From NCBI RefSeq assembly GCF_024832785.1, contig NZ_CP116615.1:4154001-4218000 (forward strand): DNA of 64,000 nucleotides, in the 5' to 3' direction. A program made the translations under genes and the position numbers. Below the pieces are notes generated by a model. That model saw only the letters and a list, made by a program, of their open reading frames with translations. It searched no databases and was not told the origin of the DNA. The DNA comes from Fontisphaera persica (GTDB lineage: Bacteria; Verrucomicrobiota; Verrucomicrobiia; Limisphaerales; Fontisphaeraceae). How positions within the stretch are numbered: position 1 is the stretch's first letter; every line of letters starts with the position of its first letter. Shown piece after piece: positions 1 through 9,686 of this stretch.

Positions 1-1
1 C

Positions 2-337
2 GAAGTCACCCCGCGGCGCCTGGAAATCCTGCGCCATGCCGATGCCATTGTGGTGGAGGAAATGAAGGCCACCGGCTGGTATTACCGCATCTGGCAAAGT
101 TTCGCCGTGCTGCTGCCCGTGCGCAGCGTGGGGGTGATGGGGGATGAACGGACCTACGATTACACCATTGCCGTCCGCGCCGTGGAATCGCAGGACGGCA
201 TGACGGCCGACTGGGTCAAGCTGCCCTACGATTTATTGGAGCGGCTTTCCAACCGCATCATCAACGAGGTCAACGGCGTCAACCGCGTGGTGTTGGACAT
301 TTCCAGCAAGCCGCCCGCCACCATCGAGTGGGAATAG
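2..337 (+). CDS. guaA: GMP synthase (glutamine-hydrolysing), C-terminal part
   Basis: Only the last 111 residues are present; the frame is open to the left edge. GuaA aminates XMP to GMP in the cytoplasm (purine synthesis). The visible part is the C-terminal dimerisation domain: [20 protein letters not shown], then [40 protein letters not shown] and the family ending PPATIEWE. This is near-textbook GuaA sequence, so the identity is secure although the amidotransferase and ATP-pyrophosphatase domains lie outside the window. The gene ends at TAG and is followed by a convergent ABC transporter gene 54 bp away. Confidence 0.96.
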   Translation, partial: EVTPRRLEILRHADAIVVEEMKATGWYYRIWQSFAVLLPVRSVGVMGDERTYDYTIAVRAVESQDGMTADWVKLPYDLLERLSNRIINEVNGVNRVVLDISSKPPATIEWE

Positions 338-391
338 GCCGGGGGATGCCGCCGGGGCGGAGAATCCACCGGCGGCGCGCGGCCGGGGAAA

Positions 392-2212
392 TCAACCCGC
401 GCCAAGCTTCTCGAAGCTCTCCTCGATGAAAGTGGTGTTCTGGATGCGGGCCAGCCGCGCGTAAAGCCCATCGGCCGCCAGCAACTCCTCGTGGGTGCCG
501 CGCTCGACGATTTCGCCGTGGCGCAAAACGAGGATTTGGTCCGCCTTGAGAATGGTGCTGAGACGGTGGGCGATGACAAAGCTGGTGCGGCCGGCCATCA
601 ATCGTTCGAGGGCCTCCTGGATGAGTTTTTCCGTGGCGGTGTCCACGCTGGCGGTGGCCTCGTCGAGAATCAGGAGCGGCGCGTCCTTGAGCAAAGCCCG
701 GGCAATGCTCACGCGCTGTTTTTCGCCCACGCTGAGTTTGACGCCGCGTTCGCCCACATGCGAGTCGTAGCCGCGCGGGAGGCGCTGAATGAACTCGTGC
801 GCGTTGGCGGCCCGGGCGGCGGCAATCATTTCCTCCTCGGTGGCGTTGAGTTTGCCGTAGAGGATGTTTTCGCGAATGGTGCCGTTGAACAGGAAGGATT
901 CCTGGCTGACGACGGCAATTTGCGCGCGCAACGATTCCAGGGTCACCGTGCTGATGTCCACCCCATCAATCAGAATGCGCCCCTCGGTAGGCTCATAAAA
1001 GGCGGGCAGCAGGTTGACGAGGGTGGACTTGCCGGCGCCGGTAGGCCCCACCAGGGCGATCATCTGTCCCGGCTGCGCGTGGAGATGAATGCCGCGCAGG
1101 ACGACGCGCTCGGGGTGGTAGCGGAAGCCCACGTTTTCGTACACCACCTCCCCGCGCACGCGGCCCAGCTCGCGCGTGCGTCCGGTGACGCGCTCGTGGG
1201 GCGTGTCCAGGATGTCGAAGACCCGCTCGCCCGCGGCGCGGGCGCTCTGGAGCATTTGGTTGAGGCCGTGCAGGCGGCCAATTGGCTCATAAAACAGGCC
1301 CAAATAGAAAATGAACTCCACCAGTTGACCGAGGGATAATTCCCCGTGCATCACCTGGCGCCCGCCCGCCCAGAGCACCAGAGCGATGCCCAGGGAGGAG
1401 CCGAAGGCCATGGAGGGCGAGTAAAAGGCCCAGGCCAGCATGACCTGCAACATGCCCCGGCGCATGGCATCGGCGCGCTGGGCGAAACGCTCGTCCTCAT
1501 GGCGCTCGCGGCCAAAAGCCTTGATTTGGCGGACGCCCTGCAGGTTGTCCATGAGCAGGGCGTTCATGGCGCTGGCGGCCTCGCGCTGGGCGCGGTAGCG
1601 CTGGTGGGCGGTCAGGGTGTACCACAGGGCGCCGGCCACCAGCAACGGCAGGGGGAGCATGGCCATCAGCGCGAGCGTGGGCGAAGCCAGGAGCATGATG
1701 ACCAGGACGCCCAGGACGCTCAACAGCGCCACGGTGCCCTGCTCGGTGCCGTCAATGAGCACGCGCTCCACGCTGTTCACGTCCTCGATGACCCGGGTCA
1801 TCAGGTCGCCGGAGGCCCGCTGGTCAAACCACGCCACCGGCAGCCGTTGCAGGCGGGCGTACACCGCGCGGCGCATGTCGTAAATGACGTTTTGCTCAAA
1901 GATGTTGTTGATGCGAATGCGCAGGCTGTTGAACACCTCCCGCAGCAGGAAGGCGCCGGCCAGGGCCAGGCAGACCCAGCCGAGGAGGGCGGCCTGGTTT
2001 TTGGCGATGACCTCGTCAATGATGTAGCGGGCCAGCTTGGGGTACACAAAGGCAAAGGCCAGCGACAGAATGGCGCAGGCGATGTTGGCGATTGCCAGCC
2101 CGCGGTACGGGCGCAGAAAGACCCAGACACGCCGGATGACCTCCCACGTCGTGCGCGGTTTGACGCGCAACGTGGGATCGCTCAACGCCCGGACTGGATG
2201 ATGGCGCATCAT
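392..2212 (-). CDS. ABC exporter, fused permease and ATPase (MsbA/multidrug type)
   Basis: A 606-residue half-transporter: an N-terminal six-helix exporter domain (about residues 35-330) followed by a nucleotide-binding domain. Seen in the ATPase are the Walker A GPTGAGKST (about 388), signature LSVGEKQRVSIARAL (about 490), Walker B LLILDEATASVD and H-loop IAHRLS. This is the architecture of homodimeric lipid or drug exporters in the inner membrane; the substrate cannot be read from sequence. The frame is open for 91 codons further upstream, but those residues look random and overlap the divergent gene. The Met-Met pair at 2212/2209 just before RHHPVRALSD is taken as the start. It is a lone exporter with no membrane-fusion partner, so it is unlikely to be a type I secretion ATPase. 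Confidence 0.88.
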   Translation of the reverse strand: MMRHHPVRALSDPTLRVKPRTTWEVIRRVWVFLRPYRGLAIANIACAILSLAFAFVYPKLARYIIDEVIAKNQAALLGWVCLALAGAFLLREVFNSLRIRINNIFEQNVIYDMRRAVYARLQRLPVAWFDQRASGDLMTRVIEDVNSVERVLIDGTEQGTVALLSVLGVLVIMLLASPTLALMAMLPLPLLVAGALWYTLTAHQRYRAQREAASAMNALLMDNLQGVRQIKAFGRERHEDERFAQRADAMRRGMLQVMLAWAFYSPSMAFGSSLGIALVLWAGGRQVMHGELSLGQLVEFIFYLGLFYEPIGRLHGLNQMLQSARAAGERVFDILDTPHERVTGRTRELGRVRGEVVYENVGFRYHPERVVLRGIHLHAQPGQMIALVGPTGAGKSTLVNLLPAFYEPTEGRILIDGVDISTVTLESLRAQIAVVSQESFLFNGTIRENILYGKLNATEEEMIAAARAANAHEFIQRLPRGYDSHVGERGVKLSVGEKQRVSIARALLKDAPLLILDEATASVDTATEKLIQEALERLMAGRTSFVIAHRLSTILKADQILVLRHGEIVERGTHEELLAADGLYARLARIQNTTFIEESFEKLGAG

Positions 2213-2366
2213 GCGGCCCTTGTGCCGCCGGAAAAGTAGAAGCCCCCGCCCACTTTGCCAAGGGGGAAGGCGGGCGGGAGGCGTCAGCCGGCGGCACCGG
2301 GCTAGAATATCGCATTGCTTTTTGGCGTCCAATCCGGCACAAAGCAGCTTGCACCAAGCCAAAACT

Positions 2367-3380
2367 ATGAAAGCCATGTTTGCCTGGAATCTCGTGGCCG
2401 CACTGAGCCTGTGCGCCGGAACTTTGTTTGCCGCGCCGTCGCCGTGGGTGGTGTATGACGGCTTTCCCGGCCCGGGCAAAGGCAAACATATTGTGCTGGT
2501 CTCCGGCGATGAAGAATACCGCTCGGAGGAGGCGCTGACGCAACTGGGGCGGATTTTGGCGCGGCATCATGGATTCAAGTGCACGGTGCTCTACGCGATT
2601 GACCCGGCCACGGGCGAGATCAACCCCAATGTGAACAATAATATCCCGGGCCTGGAGGTGCTGAAGACGGCGGATTTGATGATTATTTTCACGCGCTGGC
2701 GCAATTTGTCGGATGAGCAGATGAAGCCCATCATAGATTATGTGGAGGCGGGCCGGCCGGTGCTGGGCATCCGCACCGCCACCCATGCGTTCAAGCTGAG
2801 CAATAAAAACAGCCCCTATTTCAAATACAGCGACGGCTATGCTGGCGCGGATTATGAGGGCGGTTTCGGGCGGCAGGTGCTGGGAGAAAAATGGATTGCG
2901 CATCACGGCAATCACGGCACGGAAGCGACCCGCGGCATCCTCGCGCCGGGCGAGGCCAATCATCCTATTTTACGCGGCATCAAGGACGGGGAAATTTTTG
3001 GGCCGACGGATGTGTACCGCGTGCGCCTGCCATTGCCGGGCGACAGCCGGCCGCTGGTGCTCGGGCAGGTGGTCAAGGGGATGAAACCGGAGGACCCGCC
3101 AGTGGAGGGGGAAAAGAATAATCCCATGATGCCCATTGCCTGGACCAAAACCTACAAGGGCGGGCGGGTGTTCACCTCCACCATGGGCAGCGCGGTGGAC
3201 ATGCAGAATGAGGCCTTCCGGCGCCTGCTGGTCAATGGCGCTTACTGGTGCCTGGGGATGGAGGCGCAAATCCCAGCCCGCAGCCAGGTGGACATTGTGG
3301 GGGAATGGAAGCCCACCTATTTTGGCTTCGGCAAGCACGTCAAGGGCATCAAGCCGGAAATGCTGGCGGAAATCAAGTGA
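2367..3380 (+). CDS. Secreted ThuA-domain protein
   Basis: 337 residues with a clear Sec signal peptide (MKAMFAWNLVAALSLCAGTLFAA) and a ThuA-like, glutamine-amidotransferase-fold domain. Visible are HIVLVSGDEEYRSEEALTQL near the N terminus, then TADLMIIFTRWRNLSDEQ, DYVEAGRPVLGIRTATHAF and VFTSTMGSAVDMQNEAFRRL near the end. ThuA proteins are common in Verrucomicrobiota and Planctomycetota beside sugar genes, but their chemistry is poorly defined. The frame is open 52 codons upstream; ATG 2367 is chosen because it begins the signal peptide and leaves a 154-bp divergent promoter region towards the ABC gene. Confidence 0.85.
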   Translation: MKAMFAWNLVAALSLCAGTLFAAPSPWVVYDGFPGPGKGKHIVLVSGDEEYRSEEALTQLGRILARHHGFKCTVLYAIDPATGEINPNVNNNIPGLEVLKTADLMIIFTRWRNLSDEQMKPIIDYVEAGRPVLGIRTATHAFKLSNKNSPYFKYSDGYAGADYEGGFGRQVLGEKWIAHHGNHGTEATRGILAPGEANHPILRGIKDGEIFGPTDVYRVRLPLPGDSRPLVLGQVVKGMKPEDPPVEGEKNNPMMPIAWTKTYKGGRVFTSTMGSAVDMQNEAFRRLLVNGAYWCLGMEAQIPARSQVDIVGEWKPTYFGFGKHVKGIKPEMLAEIK

Positions 3381-3527
3381 GGCGGGCCTGGTTTTGGGCG
3401 CGCCGCCAGCCCGGCCAGTGGCCGCAGATTTCACGTTTTCATTCAACCCCCGCCGCAGCCTTGGGTTGCAGGAAAGGGGGGCATAACTCCACGCCGCGAG
3501 GGCAAGCCGCGCTGAGGCATGGCCCGG

Positions 3528-4847
3528 CTAGGGGTTGACTGCCGCCTTGGGAGCCATCCCTTGAGCGCCCGCCGGCGCGGTGGCTGGGTGGTCGTGAGGG
3601 CGGGGTCGCCACAGATGCAGCAGGGGACCGGCCATGGCGGTGGTGACCAGGGCCATGATGACAAACATGGTGAAAAGCTGGGGCGGCAGCAGACCCAGGT
3701 CGGCGCCCACGTTGATGGCCACCAGCCCCATGAGGGCGCGCGTGTTCATCAGGGTGGCCACGAAGGCCGAATCACGCACCGGCAGGCCGGTCATGCGCGC
3801 GCCCGCGAAACAGCCGCCAAGTTTGCCCGCCACGGCCACCGCCACGACGACGGCGCAGCCCAGCCAGGCCGTCAGGCCGTCCAGCGAGCCGATGTGAGTG
3901 CGCAGGCCGGTGTTGGTGAAGAAGATGGGGACCAGGGCCACGAGGACGAAGTCCGAGAACTTTTCGCGCCAGGCCTTGACCAGGGCGTGTTCCTGATGGA
4001 GCGAAACCCCCAGCAGAAAGGCGCCGAAGATGGAGAACACGCCGAGGGAGTTGGTGGTGATGCAGCAGGCAAACAAGACCATCAACAGCACCGCCAGGTA
4101 GGCGGTGGGGATGGCCGGGCCTTGGGGGTTTGGTCCAGCCTGGAGGCGCCTCCACCACCAGCGCAAGGCGGGGCCGATGCCGTACACCACGACAAAATAA
4201 AACACCAACAGGCTGACCACTTGTTTGGCCAGGGAACCCCAGTAAAAACCGGCGGTGGCCAGGGCGGTGATGACGGCCAGCAGCACCCAGCCCACCACAT
4301 CATCAATGGCGCCGGCGCTGATGGCCAGGACGGAGAGTGGATGTTTTTCCAGTTTCATCTCCAGCAGGATGCGGCCCATGATTGGCAGGGCGGTGATGGC
4401 CATGGCCACACAAATGAACAGTTGGAAACCAAAATAGGAGACCTCCGCCGCAAAAGTGCGGTGGAGCCACGGGCCGATGAGCAGGGCGCCAAGCATGGGC
4501 ACCACCAGGCCGGTCACGGCCACGGCGGTGACGGTGCGGGTGCGGCTGCGCAGGTGGCTGAACTCGAACTCCATGCCCACCTGAAACAACAGGAGGATTA
4601 ATCCAAGCTTGCCCAGCAATTGCATGGATTGGGCGGCGCTGGCGGGAAAAATTTGTTGGAAATACTCGGGCCAGAAAGCGCCAAAAAAGGAAGGGCCCAG
4701 CAGGATGCCGGCAAAAATCTCACCCACAGCCAGCGGCTGGTTGAGAAACCGCCGCCCCAGCCGGCCAAAAATATAGGCGCAGGCAATGATGATTACCCAT
4801 TGCCCGAGCACCAGCCGGAGATGGCTTTCGATGGCAGCCGGATTCAT
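3528..4847 (-). CDS. Cation/proton antiporter, CPA2 family
   Basis: 439 residues with about 12 predicted hydrophobic helices, starting MNPAAIESHLRLVLGQWVII. Family features seen are GEIFAGILLGPSFFG in the first third, LILLLFQVGMEFEF, and the paired acidic motif LAISAGAIDDVVGWVLLAVI, which carries the ion-binding Asp-Asp of CPA2 exchangers (Na+/H+ or K+/H+). There is no C-terminal RCK/KTN regulatory domain, so it resembles short NapA/KefB-like core transporters. Coding potential reaches 5246 but the extra 133 residues overlap the divergent gene and look non-coding; ATG 4847 fits the family. Cation specificity is not determinable here. Confidence 0.87.
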   Translation of the reverse strand: MNPAAIESHLRLVLGQWVIIIACAYIFGRLGRRFLNQPLAVGEIFAGILLGPSFFGAFWPEYFQQIFPASAAQSMQLLGKLGLILLLFQVGMEFEFSHLRSRTRTVTAVAVTGLVVPMLGALLIGPWLHRTFAAEVSYFGFQLFICVAMAITALPIMGRILLEMKLEKHPLSVLAISAGAIDDVVGWVLLAVITALATAGFYWGSLAKQVVSLLVFYFVVVYGIGPALRWWWRRLQAGPNPQGPAIPTAYLAVLLMVLFACCITTNSLGVFSIFGAFLLGVSLHQEHALVKAWREKFSDFVLVALVPIFFTNTGLRTHIGSLDGLTAWLGCAVVVAVAVAGKLGGCFAGARMTGLPVRDSAFVATLMNTRALMGLVAINVGADLGLLPPQLFTMFVIMALVTTAMAGPLLHLWRPRPHDHPATAPAGAQGMAPKAAVNP

Positions 4848-5040
4848 AATCCTGACGCGGGGGAAATCTGCCACCCACGCGAGGCAGAAGTTAGCGCAGG
4901 AATGTCCACGCGCAAATGGCGGGCGGGCGCGAGGCGCCATTCGCCCAAGGGTGACGGAAAAAGCGCCTCCCTTCCCTTGGGCCCCACAGCACACTGGCGG
5001 CCGGGCGTGGCTTGTGGTATGACGTGCGGACGTTATTACC

Positions 5041-6738
5041 ATGATAAAAATCCTTTTGCTCGCTGCCGTGGTGACGGCGCTGGCGGTATGGCAACCCCGC
5101 TGGTTTTCTCGCGCCTTGCGCTGGCTGGAGGCGGTGACCGGCTGGCTGGGCCGCCGGCCGCGGCTGACGGTAGCGTTGGTGGGGCTGCTCACCTTTGCGC
5201 TGCACGGCGGGCTGACGCTGGTGGTGGGACGCGCCGCGCCGCACATTCATGATGAATTTGCCAACCTGCTGGCGGCGGACACTTTTGCGCGGGGGCGGCT
5301 GGCCAACCCGGCGCATCCGCTGGCGGAGTTTTTTGAGGAAATCCATGTGCTGTGCGAGCCGCCGAACTCGGCCACGCCGGTGCGGATGTCGAAGTATCCG
5401 CCGGCGCAGGGGCTGATGCTGGCGCTGGGGCAGGTGACGGTGGGCCAGCCAATCGTGGGGATGTGGTTGAGTGTGGCGCTGGCTTGCGCGGCGTTGTGCT
5501 GGGCGTTTTTTGCGTGGCTGCCGCCGCGGTGGGCGGTGCTGGGGGGCGCGTTGGTGGCGTTGCATCCGGTGCTGCTGAAGTGGGGGCAGGTTTATTGGGG
5601 GGGGGCGGAGGCGCTGTTGGGCGGGGCCCTGGTGGCGGGGGCATTGGGTCGTTTTGTCCATGGCCCCCGGGCGGCGGATGGCTTCTGGCTGGCGGTGGGG
5701 GGGGTGTGGATGGCGTTGAGCCGGCCCTTTGAGGGACTGCTGGTGGCGGTGATTGCCGGGGTTGGCCTGGCCGGGTGGGTGTGGCGTCAACGTGCCACGC
5801 TGGAAATAAAAACCCTGCAACGGGCCCTGTGGCCGGCGGCGATGGTGGCCGGTTTGTATTTGGGCTGGCAGGGTTATTACAACGCCCGTCTGACCGGTGA
5901 TTATTTCAAGTTTCCCTACATGGTTTATGAGGAGCGCTACGCGGTGGCGCCGTTTTTGGTCTGGATGAAACCGCGCCCGGAGCCGGCCTATCATCATGCC
6001 TTAATCCGCGAGCATTTTGTGGGGTACGCCCGCGAGGAGTATGACGCGCAGCAGACACTGGGGGGATTTGCGCGGCAGACCGTGGTGAAGCTCAAACGGC
6101 TGGCGCGGGATTATCTGGGGCGTTTTTACGTGCTGGCCATTGCGCTGCTGGCGCTGCCGTGGGTATGGCGGCGCGGCGGCTGGCCGCGTTTTGCGGTGGG
6201 GGCGGTGGTGGTGTTTGGGGTGCTGGTCATGCAGGAGACGTGGATGTGGGACCGGTATGTGGCGCCAGTGGGCGGCTTTTTCTTTGTGGTCGTGCTGCTG
6301 GGGCTGCGGCAGTGGGCGGGCTGGCGGCCGTGGGGGCGTCCGCTGGGCCGTGCCGTGGTGGTGCTGGTGCTGCTGGGATGCCTGGGCCAGACCGCTTTGT
6401 GGATGAAAAGCCGGCGGTGGGAGAATCACCGGCGCGACTGGGACTATCAGCGCCAGGAAATGATGGCGCGCCTCACGCGGCAGGGCGGCCAGCACTTGAT
6501 TATAGTGCGGTACGGTCCGAAACAATCGGTGCACGATGACTGGGTGCACAATGGCGCCGAGATTGACAGCGCGCCGGTGGTCTGGGCGCGCGACATGGGG
6601 CCGGAGAAGAACCGGCGGCTGTTGGATTACTTTGCGGGGCGCACGGTGTGGCTGCTGGAATCGGAGCTGCCAGTGGCGCAGGTGCGGGACCAGATGAAAA
6701 CACCGCCGCAGCATGAGCTGCGGCCGTACCGGCCATGA
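5041..6738 (+). CDS. Integral membrane protein, GT-C glycosyltransferase-like
   Basis: 565 residues, very hydrophobic, with about 10-12 membrane helices and a soluble C-terminal tail (about 455-565). After the first helices comes APHIHDEFANLLAADTFARG; an acidic pair in the first external loop is typical of GT-C (PMT/ArnT-like) lipid-linked sugar transferases. Further on are SKYPPAQGLMLALGQ and GQVYWGGAEALLGGALV. The product is probably a periplasm-facing sugar or membrane-lipid modification enzyme, but donor and acceptor are unknown. A protein of similar style lies at the right edge of the window. Low-complexity Gly/Ala/Leu codons make several overlapping false frames here. Confidence 0.7.
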   Translation: MIKILLLAAVVTALAVWQPRWFSRALRWLEAVTGWLGRRPRLTVALVGLLTFALHGGLTLVVGRAAPHIHDEFANLLAADTFARGRLANPAHPLAEFFEEIHVLCEPPNSATPVRMSKYPPAQGLMLALGQVTVGQPIVGMWLSVALACAALCWAFFAWLPPRWAVLGGALVALHPVLLKWGQVYWGGAEALLGGALVAGALGRFVHGPRAADGFWLAVGGVWMALSRPFEGLLVAVIAGVGLAGWVWRQRATLEIKTLQRALWPAAMVAGLYLGWQGYYNARLTGDYFKFPYMVYEERYAVAPFLVWMKPRPEPAYHHALIREHFVGYAREEYDAQQTLGGFARQTVVKLKRLARDYLGRFYVLAIALLALPWVWRRGGWPRFAVGAVVVFGVLVMQETWMWDRYVAPVGGFFFVVVLLGLRQWAGWRPWGRPLGRAVVVLVLLGCLGQTALWMKSRRWENHRRDWDYQRQEMMARLTRQGGQHLIIVRYGPKQSVHDDWVHNGAEIDSAPVVWARDMGPEKNRRLLDYFAGRTVWLLESELPVAQVRDQMKTPPQHELRPYRP

Positions 6739-6797
6739 GCAAAGGCTAAAGCCACCGGCATTCATGGCCGGGAAATCACCCGCCGTCGGCAGGCAAA

Positions 6798-6827
6798 AAC
6801 CCCAAGCCTTGGGAAGGATTTGGGGTT
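6798..6827 (+). terminator. Possible hairpin terminator after the GT-C-like gene
   Basis: Perfect 8-bp arms AACCCCAA / TTGGGGTT with a 14-nt loop, 60 bp after the membrane-protein stop codon and 80 bp before the epimerase start. No T-run follows, so it could be a structured leader rather than a terminator. Confidence 0.3.
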
Positions 6828-6908
6828 GCCCGGCGGATGGGCGCGGGTGAGCGTCGGCGACATTCTGTTTTCCCTGCGCGGGGGGTGGGTTTATTTTGGG
6901 GCTGATTT

Positions 6909-7808
6909 ATGCGGGCCTTAATCATCGGCTGTGGTTATGTGGGCACGGCGCTGGCGGAGCAGCTTCTTCAGCGCGGGGTGGAGGTGCATGCCGTGCGCCG
7001 GCAGGCGGTGGAGCTGGCGCCGCCTTCCCTGGCCGCCGCGCGCTGGTGGACCGTGGACATCACGCAGCGCGACGCCGTGCGGCAGTTGCAGGGGAAATGG
7101 GATGCGGTCATCAACTGTGTGTCTTCGAGCCGCGGGGGGGTGGAAGTGTACCGGCAGGTGTTTCTGGAGGCGGCAGGGCATTTGCGCGAGATTTTTACAG
7201 TGGCGCCCCCGGTGCTGTATGTGCATCTGAGCAGCACCAGCGTTTATGGGCAGACCGATGGACAATGGGTAACGGAGGACAGCCCCACGGAGCCGGCGAA
7301 TGAGACAGCGCGGATTTTGGTGGCCACGGAGCATCAATGGCGGGAGGCCGCCGCCGGGGGAATGCCGGTGGCCATTTTGCGGCTGGCGGGCATTTACGGG
7401 CCGGGCCGTTGTTACTGGCTGAATCAGTTTCTGGCGGGCCAGGCGAGGCTGGACGAGAGCAGCGGGCGCTTTCTGAACATGATTCATCGGGAGGATGTGG
7501 TGCAGGCCATTTTGGCGGTGCTGGACCATGCGGGCCGGGCGGCGGGGCGGGTGTATAATGTGGCGGACGATGGGCCGGTAACGGCCCGGGAATTGTTCGG
7601 CTGGCTGGCGCAGCAACTCGGCAGGCCGCTGCCGCCCGAGATGAGCGGCGAAGTCGCAGTGCCCCGCAAGCGGGCGTTGACGAATAAACGGGTGAGCAAC
7701 GCGCGGTTGAAGGCGGAGCTGGGCTGGCGGCCGCGTTATCCGACGTATCGGGAGGGTTTTTTGCCGGAAATCCAGCGTTTGCAGCGGGAAGGGGGCTGGG
7801 AAAGTTAA
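6909..7808 (+). CDS. Atypical SDR-family NAD(P)-dependent epimerase/reductase
   Basis: 299 residues. The N-terminal Rossmann motif MRALIIGCGYVGTALAEQLL (G-x-G-x-x-G) binds NAD(P). LSSTSVYGQTDGQWVTEDSP carries the SDR serine and tyrosine region, and ILRLAGIYGPGR and YNVADDGPVTARELFGWLAQ are typical of extended/atypical SDRs acting on nucleotide sugars or related metabolites. The classical YxxxK is not obvious (Tyr of SVYG present, Lys position replaced), as in atypical SDRs such as YeeZ-like proteins, so catalytic activity is uncertain. The stop codon overlaps the stop of the convergent dehydrogenase by 3 bp, leaving no room for a terminator between them. Confidence 0.82.
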   Translation: MRALIIGCGYVGTALAEQLLQRGVEVHAVRRQAVELAPPSLAAARWWTVDITQRDAVRQLQGKWDAVINCVSSSRGGVEVYRQVFLEAAGHLREIFTVAPPVLYVHLSSTSVYGQTDGQWVTEDSPTEPANETARILVATEHQWREAAAGGMPVAILRLAGIYGPGRCYWLNQFLAGQARLDESSGRFLNMIHREDVVQAILAVLDHAGRAAGRVYNVADDGPVTARELFGWLAQQLGRPLPPEMSGEVAVPRKRALTNKRVSNARLKAELGWRPRYPTYREGFLPEIQRLQREGGWES

Positions 7809-8839
7809 AACTCAATCATCGCCTTGATGACGCCGTCGCGGTAATCGGCCACCATGGCAAAGGCGGCGGCGCCTTTTTCCGGGCCGAAGGTGTGGGTCAC
7901 CAGGAAATCCGGGTTCACCGCGCCGGCGGCCACCAGGTCCAGGGCCGCCTGCACGCACTGGTTTTGGCGGCGGACGTTGACGAGGGTGATTTCCTTGCGG
8001 CGGAGGGAGTCAATGTGAAAGGAGACACGGTCTTCGCGGGGGATGCCCACAATGGCCAGCGTGCCGCCGGGTTTGAGCAGCTCCACGGCCTGGTCGAGCG
8101 CGGCCTGCTGACCAGCACACTCGAAAACCACGTCCAACCCTGCGGGCTGCGAATGGAGAATGTGGCTCACCACATCTTCGCGGTCCGGATTGCCGGCCCA
8201 GGTGGCGCCGTGCTGGTGGGCAAAAGCCACGCGATAATCCAGGCGGTCGGTCATCCAGATGCCGGCGGCGCCAGCGTGGCGCGCGGCGAGCATGACACAG
8301 AGACCAATGGGGCCGGCGCCGAGGATGCCCGCGGTCATGCCGGGTTGCAGGCGGGCGAGGCGGACGGCGTACACGGCAATGGACAGGGGTTCACAGAGGG
8401 CGGCCTGGGTGAGATTCAGGCGGCGGTAGGTGCGGTACAGGCTGCTTTCGGGCATGACGATGAATTCACTGAGGCAACCCGGCGCTTCGCCGGGGCAGCC
8501 CAGAAAACGCAACTGGCGGCAGGTGTGCGGGCGTCCGGCGCGGCACTGGTCGCACTGGCCGCAGCTCATGGCGGGGTCCACCGCCACTTCATCGCCGAGT
8601 TTGACGCGCTGCACGGCGGCACCGGTGGCCATGACCACACCGGAGCACTCGTGGCCCAGGACAAAGGGAAACTGCACGCGGCGCGAGGCGATGCGGCCGG
8701 TTTCGTAGTAGTGCATGTCCGAGCCGCAGATGCCCACGCAGCGCACCTGTAGGAGGACTTCATGGGGCGAGCGCAGCGTGGGCATGGGCAGCTCGATTAA
8801 TTCCAACTGGCGCAAGGCCGTCATGGCGAGGGCTTTCAT
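7805..8839 (-). CDS. Zinc-dependent alcohol/polyol dehydrogenase (MDR family)
   Basis: 344 residues of the sorbitol/threonine-dehydrogenase branch of medium-chain dehydrogenases. Catalytic zinc ligands lie in VGICGSDMHYYETG (Cys) and LGHECSGVV (His-Glu). The structural zinc site has its four cysteines in CGQCDQCRAGRPHTC. The NAD-binding motif is GILGAGPIGLCVML. It would oxidise a sugar alcohol, sugar acid or hydroxy-acid in the cytoplasm; the exact substrate is not readable. It lies 28 bp downstream of an SDR gene on the same strand, suggesting a two-gene operon of paired oxidoreductases, plausibly for sugar catabolism given the pectin/arabinan genes beside it. Confidence 0.88.
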   Translation of the reverse strand: MKALAMTALRQLELIELPMPTLRSPHEVLLQVRCVGICGSDMHYYETGRIASRRVQFPFVLGHECSGVVMATGAAVQRVKLGDEVAVDPAMSCGQCDQCRAGRPHTCRQLRFLGCPGEAPGCLSEFIVMPESSLYRTYRRLNLTQAALCEPLSIAVYAVRLARLQPGMTAGILGAGPIGLCVMLAARHAGAAGIWMTDRLDYRVAFAHQHGATWAGNPDREDVVSHILHSQPAGLDVVFECAGQQAALDQAVELLKPGGTLAIVGIPREDRVSFHIDSLRRKEITLVNVRRQNQCVQAALDLVAAGAVNPDFLVTHTFGPEKGAAAFAMVADYRDGVIKAMIEF

Positions 8840-8867
8840 GTGGGTCCCTTCAAACAGAGCCGGTTCA

Positions 8868-9599
8868 TCAAGTCCACGAATTCAACCGGCTGTCCAGTTG
8901 AAAGATTTGGCCGGAGACGTTTTTCATGCCGGCCAGGAAAACCACAAAGCGCGCCACCTCGGCCAAATCATTGAGGCGGCGGAGCAGGTTGGCCTCGGCC
9001 AGCGCGTTGATTTGTTCCGGGCGCAGGCGCCGGGTCATTTCGGTGGGCAGGACGCCGGGCAGGACGGCGTTGACGCGCACGTCGTAGGGGGCGGCTTCGC
9101 GGGCAAGGCTCAGGGTAAGGCCCAGCAACGCGGCCTTGGCGGCGGCGTAGTTGGCCTGGCCGCGCGTGCCGGCGCGGGCGGCGTGGCTGCTGATATGAAT
9201 GATGTGGCCGGAGCGCTGTTGCTGCATCACCGGCAGGGCGGCCCGGGCGCATAAAAACGCGCCTTTCAGATTCACCGCCAGCACGGCCTCCCAGTCGGCG
9301 GGCTGCATTTGGGCGATGAGCGAGTCGCGGGTGAGGCCGGCGTTGTGGATGAGCAAATCGAGGCGGTGCCAGCGGTCCAGGAGCTGTTGCACGGCGGCCT
9401 GGACACTGGGCGCGGAGGTTACGTCCAGCGGCACGGGCAGCAGGGCAGGGTGGGGCTGGGAGATGGGTTTTTGATGCCAGCCGGCGCCCACCTGCCAGCC
9501 CTGCGCCAGGAGCTCCTCCACCAGCGCGCGGCCCAGACCGCCGGCGGCGCCGGTGACCAGCGCCACGCGGGAGGGCCGTGATGTATTGGCATCCGCCAC
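8868..9599 (-). CDS. SDR-family oxidoreductase (FabG-like)
   Basis: 243 residues of a classical short-chain dehydrogenase: cofactor motif ALVTGAAGGLGRALVEELL (TGxxxGxG), LIHNAGLTRDSLIAQM (NAG), catalytic Ser in HIIHISSHAARAG and YxxxK in QANYAAAKAALLGLTLSLAR, then VNAVLPGVLPTEMTRRL. All four residues of the catalytic tetrad appear present. The start is a GTG at 9599; no ATG fits before the Rossmann motif. FabG-like proteins act on 3-oxoacyl-ACP or on sugars; being first in a pair with a polyol dehydrogenase favours sugar metabolism. Translation of the two genes is closely spaced (28 bp). Confidence 0.87.
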   Translation of the reverse strand: MADANTSRPSRVALVTGAAGGLGRALVEELLAQGWQVGAGWHQKPISQPHPALLPVPLDVTSAPSVQAAVQQLLDRWHRLDLLIHNAGLTRDSLIAQMQPADWEAVLAVNLKGAFLCARAALPVMQQQRSGHIIHISSHAARAGTRGQANYAAAKAALLGLTLSLAREAAPYDVRVNAVLPGVLPTEMTRRLRPEQINALAEANLLRRLNDLAEVARFVVFLAGMKNVSGQIFQLDSRLNSWT

Positions 9600-9686
9600 G
9601 GGCGGGAATGTAACCGGGCGGGCGGGGGAAAGGCAAAGGGCAAAGTGTATCTCTCAATGGAGATTTTATTGCAGAGCCGGTGGCGT

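Noticed and set aside
392-2212. ABC exporter as the secretion ATPase for the RTX-containing giant protein
   Set aside because: It is 17 kb away, has no peptidase-like N-terminal domain, and lacks membrane-fusion and outer-membrane partners.
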